8,547 nucleotides of DNA from Desulfobacteria bacterium (GTDB lineage Bacteria; Desulfobacterota; Desulfobacteria; Desulfobacterales; C00003060), in the NCBI GenBank assembly GCA_030145035.1, contig JAQYWL010000389.1, forward strand, positions 1-8,547. Reading direction: 5' to 3'. This document shows positions 1-5,686 of the stretch, one piece after another; within the stretch, counting starts at the first letter, position 1; each line of letters starts with the position of its first letter. The notes below the pieces were generated by a model. The model worked only from the letters and a program-made list of their open reading frames with translations, searched no databases and was not told where the DNA came from. The translations under genes and the position numbers were made by a program.

Positions 1-8
1 AAAAGCAC

Positions 9-98
9 AAAAACTCCCATAAAATTCCAGATGCAAGAAATCGCTCAGGCGGTTCAGTTCAACTGGAGTTTTTACGGCGGCTCCGCGCCGCAAAAACT
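9..98. repeat. Alternating short inverted repeats at the left edge
   Basis: The nine-base word AAAAACTCC (9-17) returns as its reverse complement GGAGTTTTT at 65-73. The second copy then opens a tighter hairpin: AGTTTTT (67-73), GCGGC (77-81), a five-base loop, GCCGC (87-91), AAAAACT (92-98). The orientation of the A and T runs in the inner hairpin is wrong for a plus-strand intrinsic terminator. The outer pair (A-run first, T-run last) could act as a weak one but has a loop of about 47 bases. Most likely this is a small extragenic palindromic repeat. No gene is visible in 1-166. Confidence 0.4.
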
Positions 99-130
99 CT
101 TATTTCGTTCTGCAGGCACTTAAAATATGC

Positions 131-159
131 TTGACCGACATATGATGGTATGATATACA
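131..159 (+). promoter_or_regulatory. Sigma-70-type promoter of the toxin-antitoxin pair
   Basis: A TTGACC box (131-136) is followed after exactly 17 bases by TATACA (154-159). These match five of six and four of six positions of the -35 and -10 consensus. A start site about seven bases after the -10 box would fall at about 166-167, on the first codon of the toxin, which implies a leaderless message. No Shine-Dalgarno sequence precedes that codon, which agrees with this reading. Confidence 0.55.
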
Positions 160-166
160 ATACCAT
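145..166. promoter_or_regulatory. Palindromic operator over the -10 box, probable antitoxin binding site
   Basis: ATGGTAT (145-151) and ATACCAT (160-166) form a perfect 7-bp inverted repeat around an 8-base centre that is itself half symmetrical, so 9 of 11 base pairs of the 22-bp site are symmetrical. The -10 box TATACA lies inside it. Ribbon-helix-helix antitoxins usually bind such palindromes at their own promoter and repress, often together with the toxin. The assignment to the antitoxin at 583-819 is inferred from position and symmetry. Confidence 0.5.
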
Positions 167-586
167 GTGTATATTATTATCGATACAAATGTTTTGGTCT
201 CAGCTTTGAGGTCGCGTCGTGGCGCTTCGTATAAACTGGTTTCTCTCCTTCCCAGTGATAGGTTTACTATTGCAATCTCAGTCCCCTTAATTTTCGAGTA
301 TGAAGACGTGCTGAGGCGGGGAAAGCTCCCCCCTGAAATTTCTGAAGAAGACATTAGCGACTTCATTGATTTTCTCTGCTATGTCGGTTACCAACAAGAT
401 ATATTCTTCCTGTGGCGACCTTTTTTGCCGGATCCATCTGATGACCTAGTTTTGGAAGTCGCCGTGGCAGCGGGTTGCGAAGCTATTATCACATACAATA
501 AGCGCCATTTCCGAAAAATCGAAAAGTTCGGCTTGCGGGTTCTTGATCCCAAAGAGTTCCTTGCCGAGATAGGAGTAATATCATGA
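167..586 (+). CDS. PIN-domain toxin (RNase) of a toxin-antitoxin module
   Basis: This 139-residue protein has the layout of the COG1569 type of PIN toxins, predicted magnesium-dependent ribonucleases that stop growth by cutting RNA. The opening strand IIIDTNVLVSAL carries the first acidic residue (D6) and N8. E44 follows in VPLIFEYEDVL, then D92/D93 in DPSDDLVLEVA, then the ITYNKRHF segment with N111, so the acidic PIN centre appears intact. The GTG at 167 is chosen because it puts the conserved first strand at the N-terminus; an in-frame stop lies at 143-145 and no ATG lies between. There is no Shine-Dalgarno sequence, and the predicted transcript begins on or next to the start codon. The stop overlaps the antitoxin start by four bases (ATGA), so the pair is in toxin-first order. 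The RNA target cannot be told from sequence. Confidence 0.88.
   Translation: MYIIIDTNVLVSALRSRRGASYKLVSLLPSDRFTIAISVPLIFEYEDVLRRGKLPPEISEEDISDFIDFLCYVGYQQDIFFLWRPFLPDPSDDLVLEVAVAAGCEAIITYNKRHFRKIEKFGLRVLDPKEFLAEIGVIS
571..575 (+). promoter_or_regulatory. Strong ribosome binding site of the antitoxin
   Basis: AGGAG lies seven bases before the ATG at 583, inside the end of the toxin gene. The toxin itself lacks such a site, so translation is probably biased toward the antitoxin. Together with the four-base overlap this suggests coupled but antitoxin-favoured synthesis. Confidence 0.6.
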
Positions 587-819
587 GTACACTAAGTTTA
601 CGTCTACCCAATTCTCTCCACGAACAGATAAGGAATCTAGCCAAAGAAGAGGGCGTTTCTATTAATCAATTTATCGCCTCTGCTGCTGCTGAAAAAATGG
701 CCGCACTGTTAACTGAGGAATACATTGAAAAAAGGGCGGGAAGGGCTAGTCGAAAGAAATTTCAGGCAGTGCTCAAGAAAATTCCAGACGTTCCGCCAGA
801 GGAACAAGATAGGATATAA
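583..819 (+). CDS. Ribbon-helix-helix antitoxin (HicB C-terminal/CopG-like)
   Basis: A 78-residue protein. Residues 3-9 (TLSLRLP) form the DNA-contacting strand, residues 10-21 (NSLHEQIRNLAK) the first helix, and residues 24-43 (GVSINQFIASAAAEKMAALL) the second helix. GVSINQFI is the usual turn of Arc/CopG/HicB-type ribbon-helix-helix proteins. The tail from about residue 45 is highly charged and likely wraps the toxin, as in other antitoxins of this class. It should neutralise the PIN toxin and repress the shared promoter, where a symmetrical site covers the -10 box. The start is fixed by AGGAG seven bases upstream and by the ATGA overlap with the toxin. Family placement is confident; which subfamily is less so. 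Confidence 0.85.
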   Translation: MSTLSLRLPNSLHEQIRNLAKEEGVSINQFIASAAAEKMAALLTEEYIEKRAGRASRKKFQAVLKKIPDVPPEEQDRI

Positions 820-965
820 GCCTAAGGCAGTATAACGCTGGTGAAATATTGACATTTACTCCTTCCAACGCCCTTATTACTTTTCCCAATTGCGCCTTTT
901 GATCGATGCGGAGTTGTTGAATTTCGTGACTAAGCGAGGTGCTTTTGCTTTTGGTGAAGTTGGGC
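820..965. other. Intergenic stretch without a recognisable gene
   Basis: Neither strand gives a convincing protein here. A lone TTGACA (849-854) is present, but no good -10 box follows at the right distance. The stretch leads into the transposase-like fragment and may be eroded mobile-element sequence. Confidence 0.3.
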
Positions 966-1098
966 ATGGTGTTGACTAAGTCGACTTATTCGCGACATAC
1001 ATTCCGGCATTGATGCTTCACAGGGTGTAGCGGCTCGCCAGTTTGGTGTGGCCACCTTTGCAATCATCAAATGGTTAAGTTCAGTAAGACAAAAGTGA
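966..1098 (+). pseudogene. Broken transposase N-terminus (helix-turn-helix, IS630-like)
   Basis: From the ATG at 966 the first frame reads MVLTKSTYS and soon stops. The neighbouring frame (976-1098) continues as RDIHSGIDASQGVAARQFGV, then ATFAIIKWL, and ends in TGA at 1096-1098. Joined by one frameshift near 990, the two pieces resemble the start of IS630-type transposases, where a YS-x-D-x-R-like opening is followed by a helix-turn-helix with an AARxFGV...IKW pattern. The DDE catalytic part is absent. It lies between the toxin-antitoxin pair and a gene that has lost its 5' end, so it is probably the remnant of an element that removed that end. A different helix-turn-helix transposase family is possible. 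Confidence 0.45.
977..988. repeat. 12-bp perfect palindrome
   Basis: TAAGTCGACTTA is fully self-complementary and sits at the start of the transposase-like remnant, close to where the frame breaks. It could be an element end, a binding site or chance; nothing nearby decides between these. Confidence 0.3.
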
Positions 1099-1579
1099 AC
1101 TTAGCCCCCCATTTTTCACCGATTTATCCTCTGATCTCATCGAGCATGGCATCACAGTGGGAATCGGGATCGGCACCGACGGCTCTGCGAGCAACAACAA
1201 TCTGGACATGTTCCAGGAGATGGACACCGCGGCCAAGCTCCACAAAGTGAAGAGACTTGATCCCACGGTCCTGGATGCCGGGCAGGCCTTAGCTCTGGCT
1301 ACCAGAATCGGCGCAGAGGCTATCGGCCTCGGGGAACAGATCGGATCGCTTGAGACGGGCAAGAAGGCCGACCTCATCATTATCGACACCCATAAACCCC
1401 ATCTGACCCCCCTTTACGACCCTGTCTCTCACCTAATTTATGCGGCAAGCGGCAGCGATGTCAGGGATGTCATCATTGAAGGCCGACCGGTGGTTCGGGA
1501 CAGGGCCATTCTTACCTTCAGTCTTGAACCCATCTTCGATTCGGTCGCAGATCTGGCCCGCCAGATTGCCTCCTGCTAA
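1088..1579 (+). pseudogene. C-terminal third of an MtaD/SsnA-type amidohydrolase (5' end lost)
   Basis: The frame opens just after a TAA at 1085-1087 and runs about 163 codons to TAA at 1577-1579. From about 1127 it matches the end of the 5-methylthioadenosine/S-adenosylhomocysteine deaminase and chlorohydrolase group. GIGTDGSASNNNLDMFQEM holds the metal-binding aspartate of the barrel. Then follow ALALATRIGAEAIGL, the SLETGKKADLIIID strand of the C-terminal composite domain, and VRDVIIEGRPVVRD. Family members are usually about 430-470 residues. Here the N-terminal HxH motif and the other metal ligands are missing, so no active enzyme can result. The first possible start (GTG 1157) falls inside the conserved core and is not a natural start. 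The break lies between about 1098 and 1130, next to the transposase remnant. Confidence 0.75.
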
Positions 1580-1585
1580 GGAAGG

Positions 1586-1619
1586 CCCCTCCACCCATCG
1601 TCTCACCAAGGGGTTTTTT
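1586..1619 (+). terminator. Weak intrinsic terminator after the amidohydrolase remnant
   Basis: CCCCT (1586-1590) can pair with AGGGG (1609-1613), directly followed by six T (1614-1619). The stem is short and the loop 18 bases long. The position, seven bases after the stop codon, and the T-run support a terminator left from the intact gene. Confidence 0.4.
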
Positions 1620-1627
1620 CACCCGCC

Positions 1628-1850
1628 CTAACCGCCCCATTTATCAGTCAGTCTGTTTCCATCCTTCCGATATACTGAGAGAACAAGATCCTCAGCTATT
1701 TCCGGTGTCGAGTTTCCAAAAGTCAATAATCTGACACGTCGCCGGACGGCAAAATCAAATTCGTTGGCAGTTCCGTCCTCAGATATTTGAACAAAGGTGC
1801 TCTAACTCTTTGGAATTATGGAGAAGTACCTGCCCGCGGTATTGCGGCAT
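1628..1850 (-). pseudogene. Possible small frameshifted gene of unknown function
   Basis: An ATG at 1850-1848, with AGGA a few bases upstream, opens MPQYRGQVLLHNSKELE before the frame ends at TGA 1781-1779. The neighbouring frame, open from 1801 to TAG at 1630-1628, reads STFVQISEDGTANEFDFAV and then VRLLTFGNSTPEIAEDLVL, ending YRKDGNRLTDKWGG. Joined by one frameshift near 1782-1801 the product would be about 74 residues, with protein-like composition and no low complexity. I do not recognise the family. It is the only coding-like content in the gap 1580-1937. It may be real and broken, or chance. Confidence 0.33.
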
Positions 1851-1924
1851 GATTCCTGCTATCACGAAACGGTGTAGTGTTCACATATCCAAATCATAAT
1901 CATGTTTGTACAAGGCGAAACAAC

Positions 1925-1930
1925 GAGGAG
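1925..1930 (+). promoter_or_regulatory. Ribosome binding site that fixes the PAS gene start
   Basis: GAGGAG lies seven bases before the ATG at 1938. The in-frame ATG at 1902 has no such site, so 1938 is preferred. Confidence 0.65.
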
Positions 1931-1937
1931 CTTTGTC

Positions 1938-2627
1938 ATGTGCAGAAGACCGACCTATGAAGAATTGGAACAAAGGGTCAAGGAGTTAGAAAAAGAAGCT
2001 GCTGAGCGCAGGCAGGCGCAGGAGTCGCTGCGGGAAAGCGAAGAGCGTTTAAAGACTGTACTCGATACCATTCAGGCTGGAATTGTAGTTATTGACCCCG
2101 AAACCCATATCATCGTTGGTGTCAATTCTGCGACTGGAAAAATGGTCGGTACTCCCGGGCAGCAAATTCTCGGCAGTGTGTGTCACAAATATATCTGTCC
2201 GGCAGAGGAAGGCCGGTGTCCGGTCACAGATCTCGGACAGAACTTCGACACCGCAGAAGAGGTGCTACTGACGGCCACTGGTAAAAGGGTGCCGATTCTC
2301 AAGACAGTGGGTTCTGTAATACTGGCCGGCCGAGAGCATCTGCTCGAAAGTTTTTTAGACATCACCGAGCGCAAGGAAGCCGAGGAGGAGCGAGAAAAAC
2401 TCATTGAAGAACTTCAAGATGCACTTGCCGAAGTCAAGACATTGAGCGGCTTGCTGCCTATTTGCAGTTCCTGCAAAAAAATACGTGATGACAAAGGCTA
2501 TTGGAATCAGATAGAGGCTTATATTAGGGACCATTCTGAAGCTGAATTTAGTCACAGTATTTGCCCTGAATGTGCGAAAAAGCTTTATCCCGAACTTTAC
2601 GAAAAGGGTCGCTTAGAATTGGAGTAA
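1938..2627 (+). CDS. Soluble PAS protein with coiled coils and C-terminal four-cysteine (zinc-type) module, no output domain
   Basis: With the start at 1938 the protein has 229 residues and begins MCRRPTYEELEQRVKELEKE, an N-terminal coiled coil (about 5-38). A PAS domain follows (about 35-145). It starts LKTVLDTIQAGIVVID, contains C82-H83, C87 and C94 in SVCHKYICPAEEGRCPVTDL, and ends with the usual LDITERKEAEEE linker, which forms a second coil to about 168. The last part (169-229) is LSGLLPICSSCKKIRDDKGY with C176/C179, then HSICPECAKKLYPELY with C209/C212, a likely metal site. No membrane segment, histidine kinase, GGDEF, HTH or phosphatase part is visible, so it may sense a ligand or redox state and act through protein contact. 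The PAS cysteines could bind a metal, Fe-S cluster or thiol ligand; that is inference. Its target is not suggested by neighbours. Confidence 0.82.
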   Translation: MCRRPTYEELEQRVKELEKEAAERRQAQESLRESEERLKTVLDTIQAGIVVIDPETHIIVGVNSATGKMVGTPGQQILGSVCHKYICPAEEGRCPVTDLGQNFDTAEEVLLTATGKRVPILKTVGSVILAGREHLLESFLDITERKEAEEEREKLIEELQDALAEVKTLSGLLPICSSCKKIRDDKGYWNQIEAYIRDHSEAEFSHSICPECAKKLYPELYEKGRLELE

Positions 2628-2679
2628 AGACCAAAATGAGAATTGCTATCCAATTTCGGAAGGCTGGTTACAATAATCC

Positions 2680-2708
2680 TTGAAAAAGCTGTTTTTGTCT
2701 GGTAAAAG
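2680..2708 (+). promoter_or_regulatory. Candidate promoter of rpmB
   Basis: TTGAAA (2680-2685) and TAAAAG (2703-2708) are 17 bases apart, matching five and four of six consensus positions. They would give a leader of about 120 bases before rpmB. The 210-base gap between the PAS gene and rpmB holds no other feature that I can see. Many AT-rich stretches give comparable matches, so this is only a candidate. Confidence 0.25.
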
Positions 2709-2837
2709 ATCATATTTTGTTAAACAGAATTTCAGTAAATTCGGAGATTTGTGAAGGGAAGCCCACAATGCTATTCGAATTAGCGAAATCTTGTCCTCAA
2801 ATTCTTCTGATGAGACTATTCAAGGGAGTGTAACAAT

Positions 2838-3029
2838 ATGGCAAGAGTATGTGAAATATGCGGAAAGAAACCTATGAGCGGCAGTAATGTGAGCCATGCC
2901 CACAATGTCACAAAACGACGCTTTTACCCCAACTTGCAGAGGGTTCGTGCTCTCCGGAATGGCAGTGTCAAGCGAATCAGGGTATGCACGCGCTGCCTGC
3001 GCTCCGGCTTAGTGGAAAAACCGGCGTGA
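2838..3029 (+). CDS. rpmB: Ribosomal protein L28 (zinc-binding form)
   Basis: A 63-residue protein beginning [20 protein letters not shown], the hallmark start of bacterial L28, a component of the large ribosomal subunit. C5/C8 and C50/C53 form the four-cysteine zinc site of the C+ version; many bacteria replace this with a zinc-free paralogue under zinc limitation. The middle [15 protein letters not shown] binds rRNA and the end [14 protein letters not shown] is typical. Length is normal for the short form. GGGAG lies nine bases before the ATG. The gene is alone on its strand here, 210 bases after the PAS gene and convergent with relA/spoT, rather than paired with rpmG. Confidence 0.96.
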   Translation: MARVCEICGKKPMSGSNVSHAHNVTKRRFYPNLQRVRALRNGSVKRIRVCTRCLRSGLVEKPA

Positions 3030-3130
3030 ATCGTTGTCCGTTATCCGTTATTCGTTATCCGATTCACGATTACACGATTTCCGATTTCCGATTCACGATT
3101 TCCGATTCACGATTTCCGATTCACGATTTA
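3030..3130. repeat. Tandem repeat, 14-nt unit, reaching the relA/spoT stop codon
   Basis: The unit CGATTTCCGATTCA occurs three times without change at 3082-3095, 3096-3109 and 3110-3123, followed by a partial copy CGATTTA (3124-3130). Looser relatives (TTATCCG, GATTCACGATTACACGA) fill 3035-3081. The last partial copy contains the TAA stop of the minus-strand relA/spoT gene (3130-3128). There are no spacers, so it is not a CRISPR. No clear hairpin plus T-run terminator is seen between the two convergent genes. Confidence 0.85.
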
Positions 3131-5272
3131 GGCCGCAAGGCGAGCCACTTTTATAACGTGCCTGATCTTATCGACCAATTTGATTACGTTTTCCAGGTGG
3201 TCAGCGCCTGACACAGAGATCGTAAAATAACAATCCGCCCGCTTGTCTGCCCGGGTGTTAACGCTGGCATCCAGGATGTTGGCCTGACCCTGGCTTATGG
3301 CAGCAGTAATATTGGCTAAAAGGCCAATCCTGTCGTGACACAGCACATGAATCCTCACCGGGTATACTTCTTCGGTCTCTGGCGCCCATTGCAATTCGAT
3401 CCGCCGCTCCGGATCTATACTTAGAGAATGGGGGCAACTGGTGCGGTGAACCGTGACCCCCTGACCTCGGGTGATATATCCGACCACAGGATCACCAGGC
3501 AGGGGATGGCAGCAGTTGGCAAAGCGCACCAGTATGTCGTCCACACCTCTTACCAGTATGCCCGACTTTGCTTTTCTTCCGCGAATACGATCCCTTAGCC
3601 TGGTGACGATGGTCTCTTTTTCGTCTTTGATTTCAGCTCGTGGCAGCAAATACCGGGCCACCTGTAGAGGAGTTACCTTACCGTATCCCACACCTGCAAT
3701 CAGGTCATCGGCGGTTTTGTAGCCAAGATCGTGGACTGCTTTTTCGATCTCATGTGACTTAAGAAACTTCTTCAGACTTACATGGTACTTGCGCAGGACC
3801 TTGTCGCACATCTCACGCCCCAGTGCCATGCTCAGTTTCCGTTCCTCCGCCTTGATGTGCTGGCGCACCCGAGACCGGGCCCTGGCTGTCTTGACAAAAT
3901 TCAGCCAGTCTTTGCTGGGTTTGTGATTGGGGGATGTGATAATTTCGACCCTTTCGCCGGTCTTTAGCTCATACTTTAAGGGAACCATTCGGCCATCCAC
4001 CTTGGCCCCTGTACACCGGTTCCCCACCTCAGTATGGATCGCATACGCAAAATCCACGGGAGTGGCCGCTTTGGGGAGGGCCAACACGTCACCCCGGGGT
4101 GTGAATACATACACCTCATCAGGAAAAAGCTCGATCCGCACGCTTTCCATGAATTCGTCAGGGTCCTTGAGGTTTTTGTGCTCTTCTACCAGTTCCCTGA
4201 GCCAGGCAAAGGCGGCCCCAGTCTTTTGATCAAAGGCGCTATCCTCCTTATACTGCCAGTGGGCTGCAATGCCGTCTCTGGCTATACGATCCATCTCCCT
4301 GGTGCGGATCTGAATCTCAACGCGCTCCCCCAATGGCCCGATCACCGTGGTGTGGAGGGACTGGTACATATTGGGCTTGGGGATACCAATGAAGTCCTTG
4401 AAACGTTTGGGTATAGGCTTCCATATTGAATGGATGATCCCGATAGCCTGGTAGCACTGAGGCACCGTATTTAGGATAATACGAAAGGCGAGGATGTCGT
4501 ACACCTCCTCAAAATCGACGTCCTGGTTCATCATCTTCTGATAGATGCCGTAGAAATGTTTGTGGCGGCCCTGGACCTCACAAGGAAGATCGGCGTCCGC
4601 CATCTTTGTCTCGATACTTTTTCTTATGGTATTTATGTACTCTTGTTGCTCATCCTTTTTCTTTGCCACCTGGTTGACGACCTCGCGGTATTGATGCGGA
4701 AAAAGATACTTGAACGCGATATCTTCGAGTTCCGTTCTGATCCAATAGATACCGAGGCGATTGGCGAGGGGGGCATAAATGTCGAGGGTTTCCTGGGCTA
4801 TCCTGATTTGCTTCTTTTTCTTTTGGAACTGAAGAGTGCGCATATTGTGGAGCCGATCGCACAGCTTGATCAGTATAACGCGGATGTCATCGGCCATCGC
4901 AAGAATCATCTTTCGGATGTTTTCGGCCTGATGGGCCTCAGAACTCCGAAATGCCAGGCCACTCAATTTTGTCACGCCCTTCACAATATGAGTCACCGGT
5001 TCACCAAACAACTCCGTTAAGTCTTCCATGGTTGCCTTGGTGTCTTCCAGGGTATCGTGCAGAAGGCCCGCCGCTATACTGACCGGGCCCAACTTCAACT
5101 CGGTCAACAGCCCGGCGACCTCCAGCGGGTGAGAGAGATAAGGCTCTCCGGAAAGCCGCACCTGGCCTTCGTGGATGCGCGCCGAATAAATATATGCCCT
5201 CTCCACCAGAGCCAGGTCTGCCTCTGGGTAGTAGGCACTGATACGGTCCAGGATGTCAGTGATTCGAATCAT
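3128..5272 (-). CDS. relA: Bifunctional (p)ppGpp synthetase/hydrolase, RelA/SpoT homologue
   Basis: A full-length 714-residue Rsh enzyme of the stringent response. It makes (p)ppGpp from ATP and GDP/GTP and degrades it with a manganese HD hydrolase. The HD domain is intact (H48; H72-D73; E76-D77 in LLHDTLEDT; D139...N143 in CDRLHNMRTL), so hydrolysis is expected. The synthetase (about 190-325) has GRHKHFYGIYQKM, YDILAFRI and KPNMYQSLHTTVIGP. The RFKD motif at 290-293 is the form found in bifunctional enzymes, as opposed to the acidic motif of synthesis-only RelA. TGS (about 386-447), the conserved Cys region (C587, C588, H589, C613) and a C-terminal ACT domain (636-714) follow, for ribosome sensing and control. 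The start ATG lacks a close Shine-Dalgarno; GGAG lies about 16 bases upstream. It follows proS on the same strand after a 539-base repeat-filled gap. The symbol could equally be spoT or rsh. Confidence 0.96.
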   Translation of the reverse strand: MIRITDILDRISAYYPEADLALVERAYIYSARIHEGQVRLSGEPYLSHPLEVAGLLTELKLGPVSIAAGLLHDTLEDTKATMEDLTELFGEPVTHIVKGVTKLSGLAFRSSEAHQAENIRKMILAMADDIRVILIKLCDRLHNMRTLQFQKKKKQIRIAQETLDIYAPLANRLGIYWIRTELEDIAFKYLFPHQYREVVNQVAKKKDEQQEYINTIRKSIETKMADADLPCEVQGRHKHFYGIYQKMMNQDVDFEEVYDILAFRIILNTVPQCYQAIGIIHSIWKPIPKRFKDFIGIPKPNMYQSLHTTVIGPLGERVEIQIRTREMDRIARDGIAAHWQYKEDSAFDQKTGAAFAWLRELVEEHKNLKDPDEFMESVRIELFPDEVYVFTPRGDVLALPKAATPVDFAYAIHTEVGNRCTGAKVDGRMVPLKYELKTGERVEIITSPNHKPSKDWLNFVKTARARSRVRQHIKAEERKLSMALGREMCDKVLRKYHVSLKKFLKSHEIEKAVHDLGYKTADDLIAGVGYGKVTPLQVARYLLPRAEIKDEKETIVTRLRDRIRGRKAKSGILVRGVDDILVRFANCCHPLPGDPVVGYITRGQGVTVHRTSCPHSLSIDPERRIELQWAPETEEVYPVRIHVLCHDRIGLLANITAAISQGQANILDASVNTRADKRADCYFTISVSGADHLENVIKLVDKIRHVIKVARLAA

Positions 5273-5301
5273 GTCTAGGATTCGTTCGCTCCGCTCACAA
5301 T

Positions 5302-5346
5302 TGGAGTAGTGAAGTAGTGGAGTAATGGAGTAATGGAGTAATGGAG
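5302..5346. repeat. 8-nt tandem repeat, left outer arm (TGGAGTAA)
   Basis: Units run TGGAGTAG, TGAAGTAG, then TGGAGTAA three times, then a partial TGGAG. The reverse complement of this unit family is repeated at 5687-5739, so the two arrays form the outer arms of an inverted structure. Confidence 0.85.
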
Positions 5347-5359
5347 AGGACTGAACATC

Positions 5360-5389
5360 GTAATAGTTCAGCCCATATTGTCATTTCGA
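5360..5389. repeat. Inner inverted repeat, left arm
   Basis: GTAATAGTTCAGC (5360-5372) and GTCATTTCGA (5380-5389) are both found as exact reverse complements in the same nested order at 5642-5680. CCAT between them is also shared. Part of the arm makes a local hairpin, CTGAAC (5351-5356) with GTTCAG (5366-5371). Confidence 0.8.
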
Positions 5390-5407
5390 ACGAATGTGCC
5401 CACCCTG

Positions 5408-5587
5408 CCCGCCCTGGCGCGACAGCTTTAGCATTGATGTCAGCCCACGTCATCCCGGTCTGGGCCAGGGGCGCGACATGAGAATAATAACCGCTGCTAT
5501 ATAAGAACCCGGCCCGCCCTGGCGCAACAGAACCTGGAGAATACCCCGGAGAGAAAAACCCGGTCTGGGCCAGGGTCTGGGCCAGGG
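5408..5587. repeat. Two interspersed GC-rich direct repeats in the centre of the element
   Basis: CCCGCCCTGGCGCGACAG (5408-5425) recurs with one change at 5513-5530. CCCGGTCTGGGCCAGGG (5454-5470) recurs exactly at 5559-5575, and its last 12 bases TCTGGGCCAGGG repeat again at once at 5576-5587. The order is A-B-A-B-b. The core is much richer in GC than the AT-rich arms around it. Confidence 0.8.
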
Positions 5588-5641
5588 AGAAATGTTGTTC
5601 GGAGGTCATACAGTTCCAAGCTAAAAGATTTCTCCCTTTGG

Positions 5642-5680
5642 TCGAAATGACAAAAAAAACAATGGGTGCTGAACTATTAC
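5642..5680. repeat. Inner inverted repeat, right arm
   Basis: TCGAAATGAC (5642-5651) and GCTGAACTATTAC (5668-5680) are the reverse complements of the left arm blocks. This arm is nine bases longer because of an A-run (5652-5659) and minor changes. Confidence 0.8.
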
Positions 5681-5686
5681 TGAACA

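Noticed and set aside
773..967. A 64-codon open frame on the minus strand over the end of the antitoxin gene.
   Set aside because: No ribosome binding site, and part of it lies antisense to the antitoxin. The middle (residues 1-45) has fairly protein-like composition but I recognise no family.
1157..1579. A 140-codon frame that could be called a complete small protein.
   Set aside because: Its GTG start lies inside the conserved GITVGIGIGTDG core of an amidohydrolase, and homology extends upstream of it. It is a fragment and not a new small gene.
1902..1937. An upstream ATG that would add 12 residues to the PAS protein.
   Set aside because: No Shine-Dalgarno sequence precedes it, whereas GAGGAG precedes the ATG at 1938 at ideal distance. 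The added residues would come before the usual RRPTYEELEQRV opening.
3072..3130. Regular short repeats resembling a CRISPR array.
   Set aside because: The unit is 14 nt and copies are directly joined without spacers. No cas genes are nearby. It is a simple tandem repeat.
3471..5278. Several plus-strand open frames of 60 to 154 codons within the relA/spoT locus, and similar ones within proS and ispG.
   Set aside because: They are antisense shadows of strongly conserved minus-strand genes and have no recognisable domains of their own.
5290..5302. On the minus strand, AATTGTGAGCGGA matches 13 bases of the lac operator, just upstream of relA/spoT.
   Set aside because: Only one half of the operator is present and no symmetrical partner follows. 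No LacI-type gene is nearby. The surrounding CGTTCGCTCCGCTC looks like repeat sequence, so this is treated as coincidence.
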